Notes: a model not told the origin generated them from the sequence alone. A stretch of DNA of 64,000 nt from Alteromonas_F sp964429915 (GCA_964429915.1 CAYSDZ010000006.1:1-64000), one strand, 5' to 3'. Shown: positions 43,765-53,772, counted from the stretch's first letter. Made by a program: numbers and translations.

Positions 43765-44223
43765 TTAAATTTGACCAGTTTGTATCCACTTATCCAAAGC
43801 GTTACTAAAAGCCTGTTTTTCGCTGCTTGACATCGGGGGCGGCCCACCTGTTTGCACGCCCGAGCTTCGCATTGTGTCCATAAAATCTCTTATATTTAAG
43901 CGAGATTTGATGTTGTCTTTGCTCAGTATTTCGCCACGTGGCGTCAGCACAAACCCTTTTTTGTCAATAATTTCATCGGCTAAGGGAATATCGCTAGTGA
44001 TCACCAAATCACCTTGTTTTGCTCGCCTCACCAATTCGTGATCAGCTTCGTCAAAGCCTTTTTCTACCTGAATAGCGGTAATCCATCGCGTTGCAGGTGT
44101 GCGTAAGTATTGGTTGGCAATTAAAGTAAGCGGTATTTTGGTACGGGTAGAGGCTTTAAATAAAATGTCTTTGATCAGGTTAGGGCAAGCGTCTGCGTCT
44201 ACCCAGATGGTGCGTTCAGTCAA
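43765..44223 (-). CDS. YaiI/YqxD (DUF188) family protein
   Basis: A 152-residue PIN-like protein. The opening IWVDADACPNLIKDIL and 'DLVITSDIPLADEIIDKKG' carry the conserved acidic residues, and 'LTPRGE' and 'SKDNIKSRLNIRD' are family marks. It is presumed a nuclease, but activity is unproven. GTG/ATG choice is not in doubt; it overlaps the upstream DUF1499 gene by 4 bases, so the two are co-translated. Confidence 0.92.
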   Translation of the reverse strand: MTERTIWVDADACPNLIKDILFKASTRTKIPLTLIANQYLRTPATRWITAIQVEKGFDEADHELVRRAKQGDLVITSDIPLADEIIDKKGFVLTPRGEILSKDNIKSRLNIRDFMDTMRSSGVQTGGPPPMSSSEKQAFSNALDKWIQTGQI

Positions 44224-44951
44224 GAGGAGGTCTCACTCATTTTTTCTTCCACGGCGCTAGCAAGTGCGTCTTGCAAGCTTCTAATACGCGAGGCGTTGGC
44301 CCCTAAATCACTTCGTCCGATCCTCGACTTGCTGCGAATATCTACAACGGTTCGACCATTTTGTTCTTCAATTCGAACAATAATATCGTCTTTAAATCCA
44401 AACCACGTAGACTGATGCGTTGCTTCAAGATTATACCCTTTGCTATTTTCATGTAGCGTCCATCCAAAGCCATTAATTACTGATTTAGCGGCCTGCTGCA
44501 CGCTTTCAGCACTCAAGTCAAACTGTTGAGAATCTAAATCGGGATAGGCTTTTTGTTGTTGTAACGCCACGTCTTCACCGGCATATTCTGCTGGGTTCCT
44601 AGCCCCTTCCCGTTCAGATAAAACAGCAATAAATTCGGGAGGACGAGCTATGTCGGTGGTGATATCGTGAATAGGGGGAACGGAACTAGCTTTGCTTTTC
44701 ATTGCAAGAGGCACACCGACTGCCAACCCGATGCATGCAAGAGATAACACGCCTACTAGCAGAGATAGCGTTTTGCGAAAAAACAGCAGTTGTACAACAA
44801 ACACGGCAAGCGCAGCAAAACCTACATAAACGCCCAAACGCAAACTCGCGAATGCTGGTCCTAGTGCTAACCAATCATATTTGAACAGAGGTCCGGGCAG
44901 TAACACCATTAGTGCTGCGACAACCGCAACCAAAAAAGAAAGTTTGCTCAT
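44220..44951 (-). CDS. DUF1499 membrane protein
   Basis: A 243-residue protein with three N-terminal membrane helices (about 5-22, 35-57, 62-83) and a soluble DUF1499 domain ('EFIAVLSEREGARNPAEYAGE', 'VVDIRSKSRIGRSDLGANASRIR'). The family is widespread and uncharacterised. It is first of a two-gene unit with the YaiI-type gene. Confidence 0.88.
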   Translation of the reverse strand: MSKLSFLVAVVAALMVLLPGPLFKYDWLALGPAFASLRLGVYVGFAALAVFVVQLLFFRKTLSLLVGVLSLACIGLAVGVPLAMKSKASSVPPIHDITTDIARPPEFIAVLSEREGARNPAEYAGEDVALQQQKAYPDLDSQQFDLSAESVQQAAKSVINGFGWTLHENSKGYNLEATHQSTWFGFKDDIIVRIEEQNGRTVVDIRSKSRIGRSDLGANASRIRSLQDALASAVEEKMSETSS

Positions 44952-44967
44952 GATATATTCCTTGCGC

Positions 44968-44996
44968 TATGCACAGCAAAGTAGATGCTGTGCATA
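44968..44996. terminator. 11-bp stem-loop between S41 peptidase and DUF1499 genes
   Basis: TATGCACAGCA pairs perfectly with TGCTGTGCATA across a 7-base loop. It lies downstream of the peptidase stop and just before the DUF1499 start on the same strand. No T-run follows; it may stop transcription with Rho or mark an mRNA end. It is the strongest of three similar hairpins in the window. Confidence 0.5.
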
Positions 44997-45050
44997 ATAG
45001 GTAAATATACGCTGAAATGCACCTGTCTTATTTATCTAAGCAAACTGAAA

Positions 45051-46625
45051 CTATTGTGCTTCGCGTATTGGCTCTCTGTTTTCGTTTGCACTGGCTTCAA
45101 TGATAATATCTTGTCGTGTTTCACGAGCGGCATCATTGTCTCTCCTTTGCAATCGACTTTCAGCCAACACAGGAGGACAGGCGGCTACACCATCAACCAT
45201 AAAATCAAGGGCAGTTGCCAACAGCGCTTCGTTTTCATTACCCAGTGCTTGACTGAAATCATCTTCAACCGCGCAACCTAACACTTGCTCACCAACAACA
45301 GGGTTTTGTGAAGGAACGAAGCCGTCTTGATAATCACCAAAACCTAGCGCATTAATACTTTGAAATTGAATGGTGAAGTACGTGGTTCCACAATTATCAG
45401 TAGGGAAAAAGCCAAATGGCTTGCCGCAGGTTGTATCACCAATCAACACCACGTCCACACCAATTCCACGCAGACCATTAATTAACGATTCACTTGCCGA
45501 ACAGGTGTTTTCAGTGGACAACACAAACACTCGCGAAAGTGATGGGCTGGGTAATTGTGTTGATAAGAATACGCCTTCGTCATAGTCGATTTCTCTGTCA
45601 AAAAACGGCGTTGGCTCATCAGGTCTAAACTTGCCGTTATACTGCAAAACTTCAAACGCGCTTCCCTCAGACTGTTCACCTGCAATCATGTAGCCAAGTT
45701 GTGACGCTAGCGCGAGTCGACCGCCGCCGTTATAGCGCATGTCAATGACCAGTTCACTTACATTTTGTTCGCTAAATTGTTCAAACGCATCAATAAGGGC
45801 AGGTTGTGCGGTTACATTAAAGGCATTGAATTGCATGTAGCCCACTGGGCCAAAGTCCGTCTCTATGAGCGAAACATTTTGAACGGGAGAAACGACGACA
45901 TCCTCAGAAACCAAAGACACAGTTATGTCACTGCCATCTTGCAAGCGGAAACCAAATTCATGAGTACTGCCTGCTTCGCTTGGAAACAAACCAGCATTAA
46001 TTATGTCTACCTCACTTGAAGAAATAAAATCGACGCCATCCACAGAGGTGAGCAATGCTCCACGAGGAACACCTGCCTGCGCCGCAGCAGAGCCGGGTTC
46101 AGTAAAACGAACAATAAACTCTCTTGGCGCAGACGCTCTGTTGCGCTGAAAATTAAAGCCGTAACCACGAGTAATCCCCGATTGAGTGAGCTGATTAAAC
46201 TGCTCAGTATTTTGACTGAAGTGAAAATTATCTCTAGGACGGCCTGAATCTGTTAGTGCCTCAGTTCTTAGCAAGTTAAAATATTCAACCACGCCAAAAT
46301 TTGCAGGGTCTCTGTCTTCAACTTCATCAAACCATAAATACGTTTCAAACGTCCAAGATCGTAACCACATTTTTTCCAAAAATTCAGAGCCTTGGCGATC
46401 AGGGAAAGGGGCATTGCTAAACGGGTCAATTCCCGCACGCGGCGTTTCGCATTGCGCTTCTAGACTATCACTATTAGGAAATACACCCGGTTGAAAGCTC
46501 ACCCCTTGAACAGGATTTTGCTCTGATGGCGGTTGAGAAGTATTAACGTCGTCACCCCCTCCGCCACAGGCAGCTAAACCAATAACAACTAAAAAACACG
46601 CTGCTCGATACGAATATAACATCAT
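45051..46625 (-). CDS. S41-family peptidase lipoprotein
   Basis: A 524-residue lipoprotein: signal to lipobox I-G-L-A-A-C20 followed by a Gly-rich linker. It has a PDZ-like segment (about 150-215, 'RFTEPGSAAAQAGVPRGALLTSVDG') and an S41 protease core with catalytic Ser in 'STENTCSASESLINGL' and a downstream 'IGDTTCGKPFG' strand. It belongs to the C-terminal-processing peptidase clan, anchored at the inner leaflet of the outer membrane or the inner membrane. A conserved disulfide pair is likely. The substrate is unknown. Confidence 0.9.
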   Translation of the reverse strand: MMLYSYRAACFLVVIGLAACGGGGDDVNTSQPPSEQNPVQGVSFQPGVFPNSDSLEAQCETPRAGIDPFSNAPFPDRQGSEFLEKMWLRSWTFETYLWFDEVEDRDPANFGVVEYFNLLRTEALTDSGRPRDNFHFSQNTEQFNQLTQSGITRGYGFNFQRNRASAPREFIVRFTEPGSAAAQAGVPRGALLTSVDGVDFISSSEVDIINAGLFPSEAGSTHEFGFRLQDGSDITVSLVSEDVVVSPVQNVSLIETDFGPVGYMQFNAFNVTAQPALIDAFEQFSEQNVSELVIDMRYNGGGRLALASQLGYMIAGEQSEGSAFEVLQYNGKFRPDEPTPFFDREIDYDEGVFLSTQLPSPSLSRVFVLSTENTCSASESLINGLRGIGVDVVLIGDTTCGKPFGFFPTDNCGTTYFTIQFQSINALGFGDYQDGFVPSQNPVVGEQVLGCAVEDDFSQALGNENEALLATALDFMVDGVAACPPVLAESRLQRRDNDAARETRQDIIIEASANENREPIREAQ

Positions 46626-47034
46626 CTTTTAAAATCCTTCTCCCTCAGGCTTTGAAAGCTTTACATGAGGGGTATATACAGTCATAGAGTTTTAATTATA
46701 AGAATAACGAGAATACCAAACTACTTGGCCAAAAACTCAACACAATTTTATCACAACATCATGCAAATTCAGGACGGGTATAAACTAAAGAGAGTGTCAT
46801 TCTTCTCAGAGGTTCATTCGTGATACAGGACAGCCGTATACCTGTTATTACAAATTCGGTAAGCGAAAAGCACACGGAAGACCACACGTGCGCTGAATCG
46901 AGCATGTTGAGGTGGAACGGGTATATACCTTGTCATAATTCTCTTATTCGCTCGCTGAACTGAGCATCTTGAGGTAGATTGCTCATATTAGCTAAGCTAT
47001 ATAAAGTAAATTAGAAAATAAATGAGTTATCACA
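46626..47034. other. Intergenic region with dispersed repeats, no gene
   Basis: A 409-base gap between the divergent peptidase and exporter genes. It carries the repeat copies at 46891-46927 and 46928-46991. The only open frame of note, 46820-46963 (47 codons from GTG), runs through the repeat and is not called. The left part is A/T-rich and could hold the two divergent promoters, but I see no sigma-70 pair I would defend. Confidence 0.6.
46891..46991 (+). repeat. Dispersed intergenic repeat, copies 2 and 3
   Basis: Two units with cores CGCTGAA-cGAGCAt-TTGAGGT start at 46891 and 46953, 62 bases apart. The second, with its leader from 46928, aligns over 64 bases with the element beside fic (11351-11414, opposite strand). 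It is probably a common short repeat of this genome. Confidence 0.6.
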
Positions 47035-48261
47035 TTGGATAAAGCGGAGTTTACTCAAAAACGTCGGTTAATTGTAAAGTTGGGTAAGATGCTTCACAAA
47101 TACGGTACGCCTTCGTTTCGCTTGGAAGCTTATTTGCTCGAAGTTGCGACTCATCTTGGTTTACATGCTTCTTTTATTTCTACTCCCACATCGCTCAATT
47201 TCGTCATTTGGACAGACAAACATGAGGACGAATACAATCTTTCATTGCGTCTACAACCCGGTGATTTAGATATGAATTCCTTGTCTCTGACTGACGAACT
47301 GGCTAGCCAGTTGTTAGCAGGAGATGTGTCTTTAACCGATGCAGATCAAAGCCTCGATAGAATAGATAACATGGGCAGTCCTTATGGAAAATTGCTGACT
47401 TGGTTAGCCTTCGGTTTTTCAACCGCTGGGTTTTCTGTATTGATGGGCGCGAGTGCTTTAGAAATTCTTTGGTCAGGAATATTGGGTAGTATTGCTTATT
47501 TTTGGACGCTTTGGTCACAATACAGCAAGCGTATACACATGATGCTTGAGCCTGTTACTGCCATTGTCTCTGGCTTCGGAGCTTGTGTGATCAGTCGATT
47601 TTTCGACCCCGGCATCAATATACCGCTGATTGTTCTGTCATCCATTATCATTTTAGTACCCGGACTTGCGCTTACCATGGGACTTGCTGAGCTTTCGTCT
47701 CGAAATATGGTGTCGGGTACCGCGCGGATTATGGACGCGATCATGCAACTGTTTAAACTGTATTTTGGAGCCTTTATTGGAATCGCTTTAGGTTTCGCTC
47801 TTTTGGGTGAAAACCAATACCAACCTCAAACATCCTTGCCTTTTTGGGCGACATGGGTCGCCTTGTTTGTGTTAAGTATGACCTTAGTCGTCATTTTTAG
47901 AACGCGCGTAAAACATATTCCGTGGGCTTTGGCTGCCGCATTTTTAGCCTATGCAGCGACCACATGGGGCGCGATGTTTGCCCAACAAGGCTTGGGCGCT
48001 TTTGTCGGTGCATTTGCATTGGGCGTGTTTGCGAATGTGTTTACTCGTATCACACGCCAACCTGCCACCATTGTTGCGATGCACGGTTTGATTGTGCTCG
48101 TTCCTGGTTCAAAAACTTATATGGGGCTGAATTCCTTTATTTCAGGAAAAGACTTTGTGAATGCTCAACAAGTAGGGCAGGAAGTGTTTCTTGTATTCAT
48201 GTCTCTTGTTGCAGGTCTTATTTTTGCCAATGCCGTCGTGCCGACTAAAAAAGCGCTATAA
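47035..48261 (+). CDS. Threonine/serine exporter, ThrE family
   Basis: A 408-residue membrane protein with an N-terminal cytosolic ThrE domain ('RRLIVKLGKMLHKYGTPSFRLEAYL') and about ten helices, the second half matching the ThrE C-terminal unit. It likely exports threonine/serine or related small solutes. The start is TTG 47035 with a modest ribosome-binding site (GAG); no in-frame ATG precedes the conserved region. The 3' end overlaps gntK by 6 bases. Confidence 0.88.
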   Translation: MDKAEFTQKRRLIVKLGKMLHKYGTPSFRLEAYLLEVATHLGLHASFISTPTSLNFVIWTDKHEDEYNLSLRLQPGDLDMNSLSLTDELASQLLAGDVSLTDADQSLDRIDNMGSPYGKLLTWLAFGFSTAGFSVLMGASALEILWSGILGSIAYFWTLWSQYSKRIHMMLEPVTAIVSGFGACVISRFFDPGINIPLIVLSSIIILVPGLALTMGLAELSSRNMVSGTARIMDAIMQLFKLYFGAFIGIALGFALLGENQYQPQTSLPFWATWVALFVLSMTLVVIFRTRVKHIPWALAAAFLAYAATTWGAMFAQQGLGAFVGAFALGVFANVFTRITRQPATIVAMHGLIVLVPGSKTYMGLNSFISGKDFVNAQQVGQEVFLVFMSLVAGLIFANAVVPTKKAL

Positions 48262-48789
48262 AATAGGACCGTCTGTGTTTATTTGCTGCATGACATAATC
48301 AGAGGCTTGTTGATACACATCATGTAAAGCCTGTGTTCCATCAATAGATTTAATGTAGTGCTCGTCGCGTTGCGGCTCTTGCAATGCCGTATATTGAGAC
48401 TGCACCATTCCCTTTGGGAAAAAATGCTGTTCCCTACTTTCAACACGCGATATGGCAATAGCTTGAGGAAGAACCAAATAAATAAAGTATACGTGGTGAG
48501 CGATGTGCCTTAGACGATCGCGATACCTTTTTTTTAATGACGAGCAGCTAATAACGACATAATCGTGAAATAATAGCTGCTGTTGAGCGTGCGCTACGAT
48601 AGCAGTTAGCCACGGTACTCGGTCTACGTCGTTAAGTGGCACACCATCAGCCATTTTTTGTTTAGCGGAGTCTGTATGCAGGTCGTCACCCTCTATCAAG
48701 CCCGTCTTGTGCTCACTAGCAAGATAGTGCGCTACTGACGTTTTACCACAACCACTGACCCCCATAACGATAAAAACGCGTTTACTCAC
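48256..48789 (-). CDS. gntK: Gluconokinase
   Basis: Phosphorylates gluconate to 6-phosphogluconate. The P-loop is GVSGCGKTS (about 10-18), followed by EGDDLH and 'MADGVPLNDVDRVPWL', the gluconate-kinase signature. The 177-residue length is typical. GTG 48789 overlaps the GH94 stop (GTGA), so the two proteins are made together. This is the main clue to the GH94 substrate, since cellobionate phosphorolysis releases gluconate. Confidence 0.95.
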   Translation of the reverse strand: MSKRVFIVMGVSGCGKTSVAHYLASEHKTGLIEGDDLHTDSAKQKMADGVPLNDVDRVPWLTAIVAHAQQQLLFHDYVVISCSSLKKRYRDRLRHIAHHVYFIYLVLPQAIAISRVESREQHFFPKGMVQSQYTALQEPQRDEHYIKSIDGTQALHDVYQQASDYVMQQINTDGPIL

Positions 48790-51158
48790 TTCGCTACCTT
48801 TACGCAGACCTTATAAATTTCACCGGCAACAATATGGGTAATTTCATTGCCCTGTAGCTCAACACCGTTCACGGCAATTTTAATGCCCTTCCCTCTGGAT
48901 GACTGGGTTATATCTACATGAAACGTAGCATCTCTAAAGCGCCGTGTAACACTGGCGCTTGGCCAATGAGAGGGAAGTTTTGGATTGATTTTTAAGCCCT
49001 TTTTACTGCCGCTTATACCAAAAGTTTGTTCAACTAAAGTGCGATAAAACCATGCGATAGTGCCTGTATTAAATAACTGGCTTGAACGTCCCGCATGTTC
49101 AGGATGTTCTTTCCAAGCCCCTCGATAATAATTGGGAATAAATACCGGCAATTGTCCCCTCGTTAAAGCATCCTCTTCTTTGACTAACATTTGGCTTAAG
49201 ATCTGAAAACCTTCATCAGCGAAGTCGTAGTGGTATAAAGAAAAGGCATAAAAAGCCGCAGCATGATTGTATACCGACCCATTTTCAGCGGAGCCAGGGT
49301 ATTTTTGTGTCACGCGCCCGATATCTTCAACCATTTCAGTAAATGCAGGAGCTAACATTACGGGCCCAAAAGGCGTATATAAATGTTCCTGAATGTGTTG
49401 AATGAGTTCGGGAGCTTTATGCTTTTCGATAGCACCACTCAGCATAGCCCAGCTTTGTGGGTTCAGAAACATCGCACCCTGCTTGTCTCCATCAGTACCG
49501 AACAACCGTCCCTCGTCGGTAATTCCTCGGCCATACCAGTTCCCTTGGTAAAACGCGTGTTGAATGCGCTCGTTCATCTGGCTCGCCGCTGTTCGCCAAT
49601 ACTGAGCTTGAGTATGCAAAGACATCCAATCGCAAATGTGCGCCCACTGTTGCCAAGCGTAGGACGTCGCCATGGATAACCATGCCGATACCCCCTTACC
49701 TTTATAGCCCACCATATTCATCGGGTCGCACCAATCGCCTTGATGAATAAGACTAAGTCCTCTATTGTCTAAATTCGTCTCGAGCCATTTCATCGCACGT
49801 TCTACATGCTCAGCAACGCTGGTTTTATCTGGGCTGTCTGCAAAAGGAATGAGGGCGTCTAAAAAGCCCGTGTCCGCCGTTTCATGCAAATAACCACACA
49901 AACAAATAGGCAGCCAAACACAATGATCTGAATGCGGTATTTGGTTGATGTATTTTAACTCTGCGTCTGGGTGCAATAATACGCCATCGGGCATCGAACC
50001 GTCGCTATTTTGCTGTGATAATGCAGTGACCATTGCCGTTTTTGTTGTTTCAGGGTTTAAAAACACCATTCCCATTGCATCTTGCAAATAATTCCTTGTT
50101 TGCGGGTCGGTCGTTAAACGATTGACATCTCCGTGGTAAAACAGCTGACGAGGAAGCCATTTATTGACAAAATGATCAAGTTCACTATCAGGCGTATGAA
50201 TTTTAACAACCGGAGAATATCTTTCGACGTAAGCCTTGTTCAAGCTGCGGACCTGTAAAGCACCTTGCTCACTGAGATAATGCTGCCTGAATTTGAGAAT
50301 CTCATCCACATCACTTGCAGCACCAAAAATGAAACGTATCTTTTGACTCTGCTTGGGTAGTAAGCAAATCTTATGATGCAATGCGGCGACTGGCACTTCG
50401 TATTTTGCAGCGGCATTCCCCAAGCTTGCGCGACTTATTGCGTCGGGAGAATGTAAACCGCCCAAGCCTTCAAATTCATTTGCGTTTGCACAAAAGCTAG
50501 ACACTAGCCCATCACTGATCAGAAACGTTTTTTCTTTCAGGTGCTTATTACGAAAATAATCATCAAGCTTTTGATACGGTGTCACTTTGTTAGCAACAAT
50601 GCCGTTAATACTTTCGTCAAAATCTGCCGACTGATTCATCCACGACAAAAAACCAATCGAAAAATAAGGGTAAATATCGATGTTGTGCTCGCTAGAGCCG
50701 AGATTTTCTACTTCAAGCGTCCACAATTCAGCCCCTTCGTTGGGAATAAGCTCAACGCTTATTGTAAAAGCAAGCGATTGATATCTAATTTTCCAAATAA
50801 GTTCGTTTTCGTGTACTTGAAATTCAAACTGATCGGCAGGCTGTTTTACCGGCTCAAATGGCAATGAAAAAAGCGTGTTATCGGAGTGTGATTTTACGTA
50901 AAAAAAACGACCGGGATGATGAGCATAGTAGTGGTGCTCTGGCTGCATAAAAGTAGTGGCTTCTAATGCAGGGCCGCTAGCATATTTGGTCGGCTCAGGT
51001 TGCATGAACTGTGCGACTGCATAGCCTCGACAATTCATTTGCAACATCATTTTTTTATTCCATAAGAAACCCGACGCTTTGGGCATCGCGGTAGGTGATG
51101 TAAGCACAATGGCTTGCGATGTTTCACATTGGAAATAAGGAGGCTTTGAAGACATCAC
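48786..51158 (-). CDS. GH94 glycoside phosphorylase, probably cellobionate phosphorylase
   Basis: A 790-residue cytosolic GH94 enzyme: N-terminal beta-sandwich (about 1-290), helical linker, (alpha/alpha)6 barrel with the catalytic region GDWCDPMNMVG (D475/D478), and a small beta C-terminal domain. GH94 enzymes split beta-glucosides with phosphate to glucose-1-phosphate. The size, the R-Q-L-F-Y-H barrel entry and 'QDAMG' motif, and above all the overlapping gluconokinase, point to cellobionate (4-O-beta-glucosyl gluconate). Other GH94 specificities, such as cellobiose or laminaribiose, cannot be excluded. It starts with GTG 51158 (or ATG 51155) behind AGGAGG, 4 bases after the GPH transporter. 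Confidence 0.75.
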   Translation of the reverse strand: MMSSKPPYFQCETSQAIVLTSPTAMPKASGFLWNKKMMLQMNCRGYAVAQFMQPEPTKYASGPALEATTFMQPEHHYYAHHPGRFFYVKSHSDNTLFSLPFEPVKQPADQFEFQVHENELIWKIRYQSLAFTISVELIPNEGAELWTLEVENLGSSEHNIDIYPYFSIGFLSWMNQSADFDESINGIVANKVTPYQKLDDYFRNKHLKEKTFLISDGLVSSFCANANEFEGLGGLHSPDAISRASLGNAAAKYEVPVAALHHKICLLPKQSQKIRFIFGAASDVDEILKFRQHYLSEQGALQVRSLNKAYVERYSPVVKIHTPDSELDHFVNKWLPRQLFYHGDVNRLTTDPQTRNYLQDAMGMVFLNPETTKTAMVTALSQQNSDGSMPDGVLLHPDAELKYINQIPHSDHCVWLPICLCGYLHETADTGFLDALIPFADSPDKTSVAEHVERAMKWLETNLDNRGLSLIHQGDWCDPMNMVGYKGKGVSAWLSMATSYAWQQWAHICDWMSLHTQAQYWRTAASQMNERIQHAFYQGNWYGRGITDEGRLFGTDGDKQGAMFLNPQSWAMLSGAIEKHKAPELIQHIQEHLYTPFGPVMLAPAFTEMVEDIGRVTQKYPGSAENGSVYNHAAAFYAFSLYHYDFADEGFQILSQMLVKEEDALTRGQLPVFIPNYYRGAWKEHPEHAGRSSQLFNTGTIAWFYRTLVEQTFGISGSKKGLKINPKLPSHWPSASVTRRFRDATFHVDITQSSRGKGIKIAVNGVELQGNEITHIVAGEIYKVCVKVAK

Positions 51159-51162
51159 TATG

Positions 51163-52503
51163 TCACACCTCCTTTTCTTGCAGCTCGACTTGCATCTTTT
51201 CTAGCGCAGTGTTGTCGAGCGGATAATGGTAAATTAATGCTAAAGAAAAAGCGGCAAAACCACCCGGGATCAATGACATAAGCAGAACGATTCCCCATTG
51301 GGAACTTGCATTTTGCACTGCGTTAGCCTGATACCCCATACTAGCTAGTAGCCACCCAATCACTGCCCCAGCCATTGCCCCCCCTAATTTTTGAGAGAAT
51401 GCAGCAGCAGCAAATGTCATTGCAGTAGCGCGCCTTCCTGTTGTCCACTCGTTGTAATCAGCAGCATCAGCATACATTGAGAACACAATAGGCGACTTTG
51501 GTCCCAAGCAAAAACCGATAGCAGCTTGAAAAATAAAAATAGCCACCATTGCATCAGCAGGAAGAAAATAAACCGTGACTGAAAATAGCGTCACTAAAAT
51601 CATTAATATCAGTAGCAGCTTCTTTTTGTCCACCCATCGAGTTAACAGGGGCGTGGCCGCAGCCCCCAAAGCTAAAGCGACAAGATAGGTAGTGTTAAAT
51701 GCGCCAATTAAGTCTTCGCGCCCCACATAGTATTTAAGATAGAAGGTACCACTTGCTCCCCTTATGCTGATGGTCATCATGATAACAAGAGCAAGCGCAA
51801 ATAAAATAAGCCAAGGTCGATTGTGCAGCAGATCTTTTATGTCATTAAGCGCGGATTGCTGAGGCTCCTCACTGGGCTGAATACGCTCTTTGGTCGATAA
51901 AAAGGTCAGCAAAAACAACACACTTGCTACGAGACCATATATCAACATGGTGTATTGCCACCCCTTGGCTTCATCGCCCTTACCGAGCCACTGAACCAAA
52001 TCCAAGGTAAAATAGGTAACGATAATGCCGCCAGTAAATGCACCTATAAACCGAAAACTGGTAAGGGTTGTGCGTTGTTGGGAGTCGCCTGTCATTACGC
52101 CGAGCAGTGCGCCATAGGGCACGTTGATAAAGGTGTAAGCCAACATCATGAAGGTGTAAGTACCGTAAGCCCATAATAACTTGCCGTTTGAATTGAGATC
52201 GGGAACGGTGAAGGTGAGTACGCCACCCGCTACCAGAGGAACAATTCCAATAATCAAATACGGTCTAAACTTACCCCAACGGGAATGCGTACGGTCAACA
52301 ATCGAACCCATCAAGGGGTCACTTATTGCGTCAATGACTCGAGTAGCAAGCATCATTGTGCCCACTGCTGCGGCTGAGAGGCCGAAAACATCAGTGTAGT
52401 AAATCACTAAGAATAACGAAAACGTTTGCCAGTAGAAGTTGGATGCCGTATCACCAAAAGCATAGCCAATCTTCTCTTTTAACGATAAATGAATGAGCCT
52501 CAT
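51163..52503 (-). CDS. GPH-family sugar:cation symporter
   Basis: A 446-residue, twelve-helix transporter of the glycoside-pentoside-hexuronide (MelB/LacS) family. 'SLKEKIGYAFGDTASNFYWQ' opens the protein, with the Na/H site 'DAISDPLMGSIVDRTHSRWGKFRPY' (about 57-82) and 'YADAADYNEWTTGRRAT' in the second half. It is followed at 4 bases by GH94. It likely imports the disaccharide or aldobionic acid that GH94 cleaves. Confidence 0.9.
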   Translation of the reverse strand: MRLIHLSLKEKIGYAFGDTASNFYWQTFSLFLVIYYTDVFGLSAAAVGTMMLATRVIDAISDPLMGSIVDRTHSRWGKFRPYLIIGIVPLVAGGVLTFTVPDLNSNGKLLWAYGTYTFMMLAYTFINVPYGALLGVMTGDSQQRTTLTSFRFIGAFTGGIIVTYFTLDLVQWLGKGDEAKGWQYTMLIYGLVASVLFLLTFLSTKERIQPSEEPQQSALNDIKDLLHNRPWLILFALALVIMMTISIRGASGTFYLKYYVGREDLIGAFNTTYLVALALGAAATPLLTRWVDKKKLLLILMILVTLFSVTVYFLPADAMVAIFIFQAAIGFCLGPKSPIVFSMYADAADYNEWTTGRRATAMTFAAAAFSQKLGGAMAGAVIGWLLASMGYQANAVQNASSQWGIVLLMSLIPGGFAAFSLALIYHYPLDNTALEKMQVELQEKEV

Positions 52504-52536
52504 GCCTTATCCTTATGAAGGTATTCAATTTGGGTC

Positions 52537-53739
52537 TTACTCATGGCTTACTCGACTTCCAAATACCCCGTAATAAGCAATGTAGAGGTAACACGAAATC
52601 GGCAGTACAAACGATACAGTCAAGCTCACTGTATCTGCGATATAACCTTGAAATAACGGAATAATTGCACCGCCCACGATGGCTAAACACAATAAACCAG
52701 AACCTTGGCTGGTTTGTTCTTTCAAATCTTGTAAAGCCAAACTAAAAATGGTGGGAAACATGATTGAATTACATAAGCCAACAGCTAACAAAGACCACAT
52801 TGCTAGTTGCCCCTGCGTTAGCAGACTCACCATAATCAATAGAGAGGCCATTGCCGCGTTGAAGCACAAGACCGTGTGCGCCGACAATTTCTGCATTACA
52901 AATGCACCAACAAATCGACCAACCATAGCACCGCCCCAGTAGTACGTAAGATATGATGCCGCTTCTTTTTCAGTTAAATTTAATCCAGACGCCTCTTGAA
53001 TGTAGTTCACAATCAAACTACCTATAGCAACTTCTGCCCCAACATAAACAAAAATACCTAACATGCCCAAGGAAAGATGCTTGTGCGCCATAGGAGCAAA
53101 TAAAGACACTTTGATGTCTTTGTTTTGTTGAATAATGGAAGGCAGCTTTAGGAACATAAAAATTAAAGCCAAGAAAGCAAGTGTGACGGCAAGTAAAAGA
53201 TAAGGCGTACGCACTGCATCAGCACTCGCGCCTGTATGCTCTAACTCCGAGAAAAGTAACCAACTACCAAACAAGGGAGCAAGGGTTGTGCCTAAAGAAT
53301 TGAATGCTTGGGTAAGAGTTAGGCGAGACGATGCCGTTTTCGGATCACCTAAGGCTGTGACATAAGGATTGGCTGAAACTTGTAAAACAGTAATACCCGT
53401 TGCTAATACAAAAAGTGCGAGTAAAAATATGGCATAAATGTTCAGCGCCGCGGCAGGCAAAAACAATAAGCAACCAATACAAGCAATACTCAAACCCACC
53501 ACGATACCACTTTTAAAACCAATTCTACCCACTAACCATCCCGCGGGTAATGAAGCAATAAAATACGCCCCAAAAAAACAGAACTGGATCAGCATGGCTT
53601 GTGTGTAATTTAAGTTAAACGCCCCTTTTAAGTAAGGAATGAGTAAATCATTCAAGCAAGTGATAAAGCCCCACATGAAAAACAACGAGGTTAGGCACAC
53701 AAGTGCGAAGCGGATGTTTGCTGAATTTTGATGAGTCAC
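52537..53739 (-). CDS. FucP/GluP-like sugar:proton symporter
   Basis: A 400-residue MFS transporter of the FHS (fucose / glucose-galactose) group. 'LTSLFFMWGFITCLNDLLIPYLKGAFNLNY' opens it and 'FNSLGTTLAPLFGSWLLF' follows. It probably imports glucose or a related hexose. It heads the left arm of the sugar locus: GTG 53739 with GGAG 6 bases upstream, 33 bases before the GPH gene, and a LacI-type operator upstream. Confidence 0.9.
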   Translation of the reverse strand: MTHQNSANIRFALVCLTSLFFMWGFITCLNDLLIPYLKGAFNLNYTQAMLIQFCFFGAYFIASLPAGWLVGRIGFKSGIVVGLSIACIGCLLFLPAAALNIYAIFLLALFVLATGITVLQVSANPYVTALGDPKTASSRLTLTQAFNSLGTTLAPLFGSWLLFSELEHTGASADAVRTPYLLLAVTLAFLALIFMFLKLPSIIQQNKDIKVSLFAPMAHKHLSLGMLGIFVYVGAEVAIGSLIVNYIQEASGLNLTEKEAASYLTYYWGGAMVGRFVGAFVMQKLSAHTVLCFNAAMASLLIMVSLLTQGQLAMWSLLAVGLCNSIMFPTIFSLALQDLKEQTSQGSGLLCLAIVGGAIIPLFQGYIADTVSLTVSFVLPISCYLYIAYYGVFGSRVSHE

Positions 53740-53772
53740 AGTTACTCCTACTAGCGTTAGATAAAAAATAAT

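Noticed and set aside
46820..46963. 47-codon frame from GTG with GAGG upstream
   Set aside because: More than half lies within the dispersed repeat and a similar peptide appears by chance at the other copy; no conserved product is evident.
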